Source: Pseudomonadota bacterium (GTDB lineage Bacteria; Pseudomonadota; Alphaproteobacteria; Rhizobiales; Hyphomicrobiaceae). Taken from it: a DNA stretch of 7,583 nt. The position numbers and the translations under genes are program-made. Below are positions 1-5,354 of this stretch, piece after piece. The notes beneath the pieces were generated by a model. That model was not told the origin of the DNA, did not search any database, and saw only the letters and a program-made list of their open reading frames with translations. Position 1 is the stretch's first letter. Every line of letters starts with the position of its first letter. The DNA lies in NCBI GenBank assembly GCA_003242645.1, contig QGVC01000172.1, positions 1-7,583 of the forward strand. Direction: 5' to 3'.

Positions 1-500
1 ATCCGTGCGATGCGCCTGACAAGCCGGGCAACGAGATCATCTTCGCGACCTCATTCCCGACGGCGACGGGGCGCGCCAGGATCGTTCCGACTGATCTTCT
101 GCCTCCTGACGAGCTGCCGGACGACGAGTATCCGCTGGTTCTGACAACGGGCCGGCTGCTCGAGCACTGGCACACGGGCGCGATAACGCGCCGGGCCAGC
201 AAGCTGGATGCGCTTGAGCCGGAGGCAATTGCGGGTCTCAATCCGAAAGAGATGGATCGCCTCGGCATCCGGCCAGGGGACTTCATCAAAGTCACCACGC
301 GGCGTGGCCAAGTGGTTCTCAAGGCGCGCGCCGACCGCGACGTTGCCGAAGGAATGGTGTTCATCCCCTTCTGCTTCACGGAGGCCGCCGCGAATCTGCT
401 GACGAACCCGCAGCTGGATCCGTTCGGCAAGATTCCGGAGTTCAAGTTCTGTGCTGCTCGGGTGGAGCCGGTGAAGGAAGCCGCTGTGGCGGCGGAATAG
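1..500 (+). CDS. fdhF: Formate dehydrogenase alpha subunit, C-terminal part (5' end outside window)
   Basis: The reading frame enters at position 3 and stays open to a TAG at 498-500, giving 165 visible residues of a much longer molybdoenzyme. What is visible is the C-terminal molybdopterin-dinucleotide-binding domain of the formate dehydrogenase alpha family. Its signatures are YPLVLTTGRLLEHWHTG followed by ITRRASKLDALEPEA, then LGIRPGD, GMVFIPFCF, EAAANLLTN and LDPFGKIPEFK, ending in CAARVE. In this family the HWHTG...TRR segment contacts the cofactor near the active site. The protein oxidises formate to CO2 with a bis-molybdopterin guanine dinucleotide cofactor and passes electrons to iron-sulfur clusters. 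The catalytic Cys/Sec and the cluster motifs lie upstream of the window and cannot be checked. The gene converges with the minus-strand gene ending at 524, with only 23 bp between them. A related molybdopterin oxidoreductase is the alternative, but the C-terminal motif string fits formate dehydrogenase well. Confidence 0.93.
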   Translation, partial: PCDAPDKPGNEIIFATSFPTATGRARIVPTDLLPPDELPDDEYPLVLTTGRLLEHWHTGAITRRASKLDALEPEAIAGLNPKEMDRLGIRPGDFIKVTTRRGQVVLKARADRDVAEGMVFIPFCFTEAAANLLTNPQLDPFGKIPEFKFCAARVEPVKEAAVAAE

Positions 501-523
501 CTGGCGACGCGGGTCAGAACTCG

Positions 524-1252
524 CTAGCGCTGCTCTCGCGTGATTCTGCCCGGGTAGCTCAGGTCACCGGAAGCGGTCTTGTACACGCCGACAACGCAGA
601 GGAACGGCGTGCCACCTTCCTTGGGGTGGACCTGTAGCTCTGCTGTGACGGCGTCAAAGGCGACGCCCTCTGCGCCTTTTACCGGGACCGTCAGACGCAC
701 GCGACTGCCGTCCAGAATGGGGCTCATGCCTGGACTGTCCAGCGCAATTGGCAGCATGGGTGCTGTAGCCGGCAGGGCGTCCTGACCCGGTGATATGTCG
801 CGGACCTTGAGGCCGCCAGCGCAGGCGGTATCCTCGCCGAGGACGACCCAGTGCGAGTGCCAGTTGGCGCCGTCGTTGTCTAGAATTCCGTCGTTGTTTT
901 CATCGAACAGCGGCGTGTCGTCGAAGTCGGGATGGGCCGTGACGGCGAGCGCCAGGATGCCCGAGCGCGGCTCGAATCCAACGGTGCCAGGATCGAGCTG
1001 CGTCGGCCAAACATAAGCGTCGACCTTCGCACCCTGCAGCCGGCCCATGGGCGTGGGTTTCTGCGAGCCTGCAGTGCCCGTCACTTCCATGATGAAGGTG
1101 GCGAGCCGACCGTCGGTGGTCGCCTGCGCGCGAGTTATGTCAAAGGCCGCTGGTTTGCTTGGATCACTTTGGGCAGAGATTTCGTGCCCGGATGCGGCCC
1201 CGCCTACAAGGATCGCCAACATGCCGATGGCGGCTGTTCCTGCTCGTTTCAT
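524..1252 (-). CDS. Exported protein of unknown function with a calcium-loop-like motif
   Basis: I do not recognise this 242-residue protein. It starts with a clear secretion signal: MKRAG, a hydrophobic stretch over residues 7-20, and a likely cleavage after ASG at about residue 22, leaving mature HEISAQ. It is therefore probably periplasmic. Residues 117-127 read DENNDGILDND, which matches the D-x-[DN]-x-D-G-x-[LI]-x-x-D calcium loops of EF-hand, dockerin and thrombospondin type 3 repeats. A WHSHW motif follows at 131-135. Two cysteines, C144 and C219, could form one disulfide. The rest looks like a beta-rich domain without membrane segments. The ATG at 1250-1252 is the only usable start: an in-frame TGA lies 39 bp upstream with no start codon between, and AGAGG sits just ahead of the ATG. 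It is 91 bp downstream of the exported gene at 1344-1652 on the same strand, so the two may be co-transcribed. Confidence 0.82.
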   Translation of the reverse strand: MKRAGTAAIGMLAILVGGAASGHEISAQSDPSKPAAFDITRAQATTDGRLATFIMEVTGTAGSQKPTPMGRLQGAKVDAYVWPTQLDPGTVGFEPRSGILALAVTAHPDFDDTPLFDENNDGILDNDGANWHSHWVVLGEDTACAGGLKVRDISPGQDALPATAPMLPIALDSPGMSPILDGSRVRLTVPVKGAEGVAFDAVTAELQVHPKEGGTPFLCVVGVYKTASGDLSYPGRITREQR

Positions 1253-1343
1253 GACCTCTACTCTGCCAAGGAGTGGGACGAGCTCCTGAAATCAACACGA
1301 GAATCCATTCGGTTACTGGCTCAGAAGCGAGCTCAGCTCTGAG

Positions 1344-1652
1344 CTAAACGCCGGCTGGAATGAACACGCATCGCGGAACGTAGCTGCCGTCGCCGTTTTT
1401 TCGGACACAGACGTGTGCGTCATTGTCGCGGGAAGGGCGTTGCGTGAAGCCTTTCGGCACCTGAACTCGGATGCGGCCGACGATCATGATCATGCCGCCG
1501 TCGGGAGTCCGTTCAACGCGGTCCACCCGCATGCAGTCACGGCCACTGCAGCACTCAATCGGATACCAGCTGTGGGCGATAGCAGCGGTCGCCCAAGCGA
1601 TCGCGAAGGCTACGATAAGCGCCCCCGAACGCAGCACCTGGAATATCCGCAT
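1344..1652 (-). CDS. Small cysteine-rich exported protein of unknown function
   Basis: This encodes 102 residues from the chosen ATG at 1650-1652. The frame also has ATGs at 1661 and 1724, giving 105 and 126 residues. I prefer 1652 because GGAG at 1662-1665 is 9 bases from it, because GGAG would directly abut the 1661 ATG, and because 1724 has no ribosome binding site. The start at 1652 also puts the signal peptide at the N-terminus: MRIFQVLRSG, hydrophobic residues 11-25, and cleavage after AIA at residue 26, leaving mature HSWYP. The mature domain has five cysteines: C34, C35 and C40 in the CCSGRDC motif, then C82 and C95. It also has a SRDNDAHVC segment. I recall similar short proteins, with HxWYPxxCCSGxDC at the mature N-terminus and DxHxC further on, as common in Rhizobiales and without assigned function. 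The cysteines and histidines could bind a metal or form disulfides, but nothing here decides it. Confidence 0.82.
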   Translation of the reverse strand: MRIFQVLRSGALIVAFAIAWATAAIAHSWYPIECCSGRDCMRVDRVERTPDGGMIMIVGRIRVQVPKGFTQRPSRDNDAHVCVRKNGDGSYVPRCVFIPAGV

Positions 1653-1794
1653 CCGTTCCATCTCCGTGAGCCGTGGGATATGCACCCGGCGATAACCAAC
1701 CGCGGTTTGGACCGGTTCCGGCATCGTGGGCTGCCGCGGTGTCCAAATCGCCGCATAAACAAGCAGGTTAAGCAGCGCTTCGTTCCTGCCGGAG

Positions 1795-1814
1795 ACGTGA
1801 GTCGGCCGTCACGT
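1795..1814. promoter_or_regulatory. Dyad with ACGTGA / TCACGT arms, possible operator
   Basis: Perfect 6-bp arms ACGTGA (1795-1800) and TCACGT (1809-1814) flank 8 bp that contain the palindrome CGGCCG (1803-1808). It lies 142 bp upstream of the chosen start of the minus-strand gene at 1652, a reasonable position for an operator. The outline resembles CRP-type CGTGA/TCACG dyads, but the 8-bp spacing is longer than the usual 6, so no regulator is assigned. Confidence 0.3.
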
Positions 1815-1848
1815 TGGCCAGCTCAAGGATTTGTAATTTGTGGTTGTG

Positions 1849-1876
1849 TTGATAACTGTTGCACTCAAGCTATAGT
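1849..1876 (+). promoter_or_regulatory. Sigma70-like promoter
   Basis: TTGATA at 1849-1854 (one mismatch to TTGACA) and TATAGT at 1871-1876 (one mismatch to TATAAT) are separated by 16 bp, giving an expected transcription start near 1883 on the plus strand. The nearest confident plus-strand gene begins only at 2446, so it would imply a leader of about 560 nt, a small RNA, or an unrecognised short gene. The match is good by sequence; activity is unproven. Confidence 0.4.
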
Positions 1877-1935
1877 TGTAGTCCGTGCTGTGACGGAAAC
1901 GCAACTTACGCAATAGCCGAAAACTGTTGGAAGGC

Positions 1936-1944
1936 TGTGGATAA
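1936..1944 (-). promoter_or_regulatory. Exact DnaA-box sequence
   Basis: The minus strand reads TTATCCACA, the high-affinity DnaA box consensus. A one-mismatch version, TTATCAACA, lies on the same strand at 1847-1855. AACTGTTG occurs next to both (1854-1861 and 1922-1929). Two boxes do not make an origin, and neither a replication-initiation gene nor an array of boxes is visible. It could be a DnaA-responsive promoter element or chance. Confidence 0.3.
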
Positions 1945-2208
1945 TTTGTTCCTTCTGCTGGCAATTCACTGAATGTGACCAGAGTGTGGAGCCTGAATCT
2001 TTTTGGCAGGGAATTGATTTCGGCTGCAAAACACGCTTTCGGGCAGAAATACGGCATTGGCGCGAAAATTTTCACCATTAAGCATAACGGTGAGGCGGCC
2101 CTTGCCACTTGCCCAGAAAAAAACAGCATGGCCCCGTTGCCATCTTGCATCAGGGCGCGCTCCACGGCATCGTCCGCACGCCAACTTCCATAAAGAAGCT
2201 TGGCAAAT

Positions 2209-2230
2209 GTTCGGTAGGGTACTACCGAAC
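2209..2230. promoter_or_regulatory. Perfect 9-bp inverted repeat, likely operator
   Basis: GTTCGGTAG (2209-2217) and CTACCGAAC (2222-2230) are exact reverse complements around GGTA. The 22-bp size and symmetry suit a dimeric repressor such as a TetR-type protein. There is no T-tract on the plus strand and only a poor one on the minus strand, so a terminator is unlikely. It is 216 bp upstream of the receiver-domain gene at 2446. The ATGTTCGGT half recurs at 4235-4243 upstream of the XdhC-family gene. Confidence 0.45.
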
Positions 2231-2433
2231 TGAGGGCGAGAGCAGCAGGGACGGGCAGCGGGGCCGGACCTGCTGCTGGCCGGGGTCCTAGTAGGACGTT
2301 TGTTTGTGTGACCGTAGGCCGGTGTTGCAGCTGCTAACTTTTGCTCGCCGGTCTGCCGTGCTAGGTGTTCGTCGCGAAAGTGTGACCGCTTGATCAGGTT
2401 TGTTGAGGTCTGATCTGCACCACTCCAGCTAGG

Positions 2434-2445
2434 GCGATCGATCGC
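2434..2445. repeat. 12-bp palindrome abutting a start codon
   Basis: GCGATCGATCGC is its own reverse complement. It fills the space between a weak AGGG ribosome binding site (2431-2434) and the ATG at 2446. In RNA it could pair between molecules or fold only poorly as a hairpin. In DNA it could be a protein-binding site. The role is unknown. Confidence 0.4.
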
Positions 2446-3252
2446 ATGATTTCCGCCGCAGTAGATCTGGAGACGTTCATCCGCTCCGAAATCGGCCGGC
2501 AGGGTAAGTGCGACTTGCACGTCTTCGGCGGTCCCACCGTGTCGATTGATGCTCGCGCCCTCGCGGTGCTGTCGTCCATACTCGGCGATATCGTTGCATC
2601 GACGGCAAGAATTGACCCGCAGGCGGCTATCGCCTTCGATGTCGTCTGGTCCTGTGATCACCAGGGCCAATGCGTGGTGGAGTTGAGCCTCCCCTCGAGT
2701 TGCGGCGCACGCGGATTGTCAGGCACTGGCGCTATCCGCTCGAAGCAGCGGCTTGAGCTGGAGCAGTCTGGTGCCGGGATGATCCGTTGCGAAATGTCGG
2801 ATAGTGGCGCACGCATCATTATTCCGGCCCGCTATATCGCAAGCCGGCGCACGTTGGAGGATTGGTCAAAAGGACAATCGGTCGACCCGCTAAGAGATCG
2901 ATCAGTTCTTGTTGTCGAGGACCAACTCCTGATCGCGCTGGATCTGGAAACGCTCCTCCTTGAGCATGGAGCCGCGTCGGTTCGTCTTTGCGGGACGGTC
3001 GAGGATGCGCTGCAGTCGATCAGAATGGAGCGGCCAGATATAGCTATTCTCGATGTCAATTTAGGGAGCACAACGTCTTTTCCAGTTGCGTTCGAACTCC
3101 AGCGGCTTGGTGTTCCTCTGATTTTTGCAACCGGATATGGTAACGAGGTGGACGTTCCACCCGCGCTGCGCTCAATTCCCCTCGTTGCGAAACCCTATTG
3201 CTTGGAAACGATACGCGAAGGATTACGCTCCACCTTCGCGGTGCATGCGTAA
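2446..3252 (+). CDS. Receiver-domain protein with a degenerate HWE-kinase ATPase domain
   Basis: The product has 268 residues. The C-terminal half, about 153-262, is a complete response-regulator receiver: acidic pair E158-D159 in VLVVEDQ, phosphoacceptor D203 in ILDVNLG, T229 in FATGYG and K249-P250 in VAKPY. The N-terminal part, about 7-130, follows the layout of the HWE histidine-kinase ATPase domain (GGPTVSIDARAL at 28-39, then a helix, FDVVW at 64-68, IIIPA at 124-128). The catalytic features are gone: the HELxTNA N-box aligns with GDIVAST, and the WxE motif and GFG box are not present. No phosphorylatable histidine region precedes it, so it should receive phosphate from another kinase and not bind ATP. 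An in-frame TGA at 2404-2406 limits the N-terminus; the ATG at 2446 has AGGG 11 bp upstream. No DNA-binding or enzymatic output domain is present. It may be a phosphate sink or protein-interaction regulator, or a shortened former hybrid kinase. It converges with the nuclease gene at 3314. Confidence 0.85.
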   Translation: MISAAVDLETFIRSEIGRQGKCDLHVFGGPTVSIDARALAVLSSILGDIVASTARIDPQAAIAFDVVWSCDHQGQCVVELSLPSSCGARGLSGTGAIRSKQRLELEQSGAGMIRCEMSDSGARIIIPARYIASRRTLEDWSKGQSVDPLRDRSVLVVEDQLLIALDLETLLLEHGAASVRLCGTVEDALQSIRMERPDIAILDVNLGSTTSFPVAFELQRLGVPLIFATGYGNEVDVPPALRSIPLVAKPYCLETIREGLRSTFAVHA

Positions 3253-3256
3253 ACAA

Positions 3257-3273
3257 GCCGGTCCGGCGATTTT
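3257..3273. terminator. Weak bidirectional terminator-like hairpin
   Basis: GCCG (3257-3260) and CGGC (3264-3267) form a short stem around GTC. The plus strand then reads GATTTT and the minus strand TTGTTT. It sits 5 bp after the stop of the plus-strand gene and between two convergent genes, the right place for a shared terminator. The 4-bp stem is very short, so this is a tentative call. Confidence 0.25.
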
Positions 3274-3313
3274 CCAACCACTTAATCAAGCAATTCCGGC
3301 ATTACCATTGGTT

Positions 3314-4048
3314 TCAATTCGTCCACGCCGGCCGCCAGCCAGCCGCAATCGCTTCGTTTTCCGTGCAGAACCAACGCTCCCCGCGTGATGGATTGATTTC
3401 GACGGCGTCGTAGTATGCGCTTCCGGGCATGTGATAGATCCGCCCTTGACGCGAAATATTGCCTTTTATTGCACAACCGCCCGGTGCTTGCGCTTGAGAC
3501 TGAGCCCAGCGCCTGGCACGGTAATCCCAAGCGGGCTCATTCTCGGCCTGCCAAATTCCTAGGCGTCTACTGCGAGCCTCGCGCTCTTCATTCAACAGCC
3601 GTTTCGAATAACGGACGAATGCCCAGGCAAGGCCGCGCCGCACCATTTCCGCATTGATTTCCAGAGACCCCACGCGGCAAACGCCAATCAGCCGATCATA
3701 TCGATCGCGCTCTGAGCCCTCGCACCGGACGTGCTTATCGGAAACCAACTCGGCGAGAGCCTGCGCTGCAGCTATCCCGCATCTCCAGGATTGCCCATCA
3801 AGGCGAAGGCACTGCTGGCCTGACTCAGGCGCATCTATTCCTTCAAGGCGTACGCGTGTTCCCTCAATTACGATGGTGTCGCCATCAATGACGAGCGCCC
3901 GGCCTTCCACGCTTTCAGTGTGACGATCCGGAGCAGCTGCCCGCGAGAAATCGACCGGAGAGATGGTTGAAAGCCCGAGCGCGAGCAGACCGGCCAGCGA
4001 AAGCGCTCCCACGCTGCGGGCGAAGTATCGGCGTCCAGATTCAGCCAT
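3314..4048 (-). CDS. Exported thermonuclease-family protein with C-terminal sunset-type domain
   Basis: The product has 244 residues. An N-terminal signal (RR at 6-7, hydrophobic residues 13-32, likely cleavage after RAAA at about 39) sends it out of the cytoplasm. Residues 48-165 form a staphylococcal-nuclease fold: VIDGDT at 53-58, VRLEGIDAPE at 66-75 and DRYDRLIGVC at 115-124. By alignment with S. aureus nuclease, D57, R67, D72, E75 and R119 match the calcium ligands and catalytic residues, so a calcium-dependent nuclease is plausible. Residues 191-240 form a second small domain with CAIKGNIS, IYHMPG, ERWFC and EAIAAGWRPA, the pattern of the sunset domain often appended to such nucleases. 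Six mature cysteines (C80, C90, C109, C124, C192, C228) suggest disulfides. The ATG at 4046-4048 has no strong ribosome binding site, but no better start is seen. The gene stands alone. DNA or RNA degradation in the periplasm or outside the cell is inferred from the fold. Confidence 0.9.
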   Translation of the reverse strand: MAESGRRYFARSVGALSLAGLLALGLSTISPVDFSRAAAPDRHTESVEGRALVIDGDTIVIEGTRVRLEGIDAPESGQQCLRLDGQSWRCGIAAAQALAELVSDKHVRCEGSERDRYDRLIGVCRVGSLEINAEMVRRGLAWAFVRYSKRLLNEEREARSRRLGIWQAENEPAWDYRARRWAQSQAQAPGGCAIKGNISRQGRIYHMPGSAYYDAVEINPSRGERWFCTENEAIAAGWRPAWTN

Positions 4049-4239
4049 AAGTTGAAGCTGATCTGATTCGTGCGGCAGCGTCGAGGCGCCGAAGTGCCCA
4101 AACTTGTCAGAAACTTAACGTGCTCAACGATTGGGCTGTCTTAAGTGTGACTGGGCAAATCTCGCACGCGGTGAGCGGCAGCCAGGTCGCGCAGCGCTTC
4201 AGTGACACCTTGCCACTCAGCTCCCGACAGGGGCATGTT

Positions 4240-4254
4240 CGGTTACAAGAACCG
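4240..4254. promoter_or_regulatory. Inverted repeat CGGTT / AACCG upstream of the XdhC-family gene
   Basis: CGGTT (4240-4244) and AACCG (4250-4254) flank ACAAG, 23 bp before the start codon at 4278. The sequence ATGTTCGGT at 4235-4243 is identical to 2207-2215 in the dyad upstream of the receiver gene, so both may be recognised by one regulator. In RNA it would make a 5-bp hairpin ahead of the ribosome binding site. The inter-arm spacing differs from the first site. Confidence 0.35.
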
Positions 4255-4277
4255 TTTGCAACCGGCGGGAGCAGAAA

Positions 4278-5354
4278 ATGTCGGATCCGGGACAGGTTCA
4301 TTCCGCTGCGGCTCGTGTCGGCGTGCTGCGCGCGGCGCGTGATTGGCTAGAGCGAGACGGGCGGGTCGCACTGGCGACCGTGATCGACACCTGGGGCTCG
4401 GCGCCCGTGCCGGTCGGAGGACAGCTCGCCATAGCCGCGGATGGGAGCTTCGAAGGCTCGGTTTCGGGCGGCTGCATCGAAGGCGAGGTGATCACGGAAG
4501 CGGAGGAAGTTCTGAACGACGGCCGCCCGAGGACGCTGGAGTTTGGCGTCGCCGACGAGACGGCATGGCGCGTCGGGCTGCCTTGCGGCGGGCAGGTGAG
4601 GGTGTTCGTGGAGCGGCTGGATCGCTCGGGAGGCGGTCTTGAGTTCCTAAAGAAAGCGCTCGCTGCCGACGGCCGGCGCGAAGGCATCCTCGTGCGCACC
4701 CGCTTGTCCGACGGACAGCGCACCATCTTTGAGAAAACGACGCCAAATATCCCGCCGGAAGTCGCTAGCCGATTGCGATCCGGTGAAAGCAAGCTGATCA
4801 AGACACCAGACGAGGGCGAGGTCTTCCTGCACGCGATGCTGCCGCCCGCGCGCATCGTTGTCATCGGTGCGACGCACATCGCTCAAGTTCTGTGTGAGCT
4901 GGCGCGGCTTACGGGGTACGAGATCATCGTCATCGACCCGCGAACGGCCTTTGCATCGCCCGAGCGTTTCCCAGGCGTGACGCTCCTGGCAGAATGGCCG
5001 CAGGATGCACTCCCTCAGGTAGGCCTCGACCCTTACACGGCCGTCGTTGTCGTGGCACACGTGAGCCACATCGACGACGAGGCGCTCAAAATCGCGGTCA
5101 AGTCGAACTGTCTCTACATCGGCGCGCTGGGAAGCAGCCGTAACCATGCCAAACGCCGCCAGCGTCTGACCGAGGCCGGGCTGAGCGAGGAGGAGATCGG
5201 CCGCATCAAGAACCCGATCGGGCTCGATATCGGCGCGCAAACTCCAGCGGAGATTGCCATGGCGATCATGGCCGAGGTGATCCTTGCGGTGCGGGGACCG
5301 AAAGCCGAGCGCAAGAACCAACGCGCCGAAGCTCAGTATGCAGCCAGCGCCTGA
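4278..5354 (+). CDS. xdhC: XdhC/CoxI-family molybdenum-enzyme maturation protein
   Basis: The product has 358 residues, full length for the two-domain family. The N-terminal XdhC_CoxI domain covers about 15-115, with VIDTWGSAPVPVGGQLAI (35-52), SVSGGCIEGEV (61-71) and GLPCGG (100-105). A linker follows, then the C-terminal Rossmann-like XdhC domain, about 191-340, with IVVIGATHIA (193-202), VVVVAHVSHIDDEAL (256-270), YIGALGSSRN (280-289) and PIGLDIGAQTPAEIA. Family members bind the molybdenum cofactor, help add its terminal sulfido ligand and deliver it to xanthine-dehydrogenase or CO-dehydrogenase-type enzymes in the cytoplasm. The usual GAGH of the second domain reads GATH here. GGAG at 4268-4271 lies 6 bp before the ATG, a good ribosome binding site. 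The stop overlaps the next gene by 17 bp, so the two are translationally coupled. No enzyme of the hydroxylase family is visible as its client. Confidence 0.92.
   Translation: MSDPGQVHSAAARVGVLRAARDWLERDGRVALATVIDTWGSAPVPVGGQLAIAADGSFEGSVSGGCIEGEVITEAEEVLNDGRPRTLEFGVADETAWRVGLPCGGQVRVFVERLDRSGGGLEFLKKALAADGRREGILVRTRLSDGQRTIFEKTTPNIPPEVASRLRSGESKLIKTPDEGEVFLHAMLPPARIVVIGATHIAQVLCELARLTGYEIIVIDPRTAFASPERFPGVTLLAEWPQDALPQVGLDPYTAVVVVAHVSHIDDEALKIAVKSNCLYIGALGSSRNHAKRRQRLTEAGLSEEEIGRIKNPIGLDIGAQTPAEIAMAIMAEVILAVRGPKAERKNQRAEAQYAASA

Larger units (their letters stand above)
1653..2445. other. Long intergenic region with regulatory-looking sequence and no convincing gene
   Basis: About 790 bp separate two divergently oriented genes. 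The part from about 1820 to 2130 has a visibly lower GC content than the flanking genes. It holds a dyad at 1795-1814, a sigma70-like promoter at 1849-1876, an exact DnaA-box sequence at 1936-1944, an A7 run at 2117-2123, a perfect 9-bp inverted repeat at 2209-2230, a small dyad at 2285-2297 (GTCCTA, G, TAGGAC) and a 12-bp palindrome against the next start codon. Frames on both strands are open for long stretches (minus strand 2333-1812 and 2670-1966; plus strand 1975-2193 from a GTG). None has a good ribosome binding site or a recognisable domain, so I do not call a gene. A decayed gene on the minus strand is possible. Confidence 0.6.

Noticed and set aside
932..1342. 136-codon plus-strand open frame
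   Set aside because: It lies almost entirely antisense to the exported protein at 524-1252, which has a signal peptide and domain-like sequence; this frame has neither.
1330..1345. Hairpin AGCTCA / TGAGCT around GCTC at the stop of the gene ending at 1344
   Set aside because: Only 6 bp and no T-tract on the minus strand, so not a credible terminator.
1374..1395. GGAAC ... GTT as a general-stress (EcfG) promoter
   Set aside because: It lies inside a coding region and the spacing is too short for the consensus.
1413..1916. 167-codon plus-strand open frame
   Set aside because: Antisense to the cysteine-rich exported protein and without any domain; it ends in non-coding DNA.
1974..2388. Repeated TGTGACC (1974-1980, 2307-2313, 2381-2387; the last two extended to GTGTGACCG) as CRP-type sites
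   Set aside because: No matching TCACA half at the required spacing at any of the three positions.
1966..2670. 234-codon minus-strand open frame as one intact gene
   Set aside because: Its first third is antisense to the receiver gene at 2446, it has no recognisable domain, and composition there is low-complexity basic. Only the distal part is kept, as a possible remnant.
4105..4142. GAAACTT ... GTCTTA as an extracytoplasmic-sigma promoter
   Set aside because: The spacer is 21 bp, well beyond the usual 15-19 bp, and the -35 element is imperfect.
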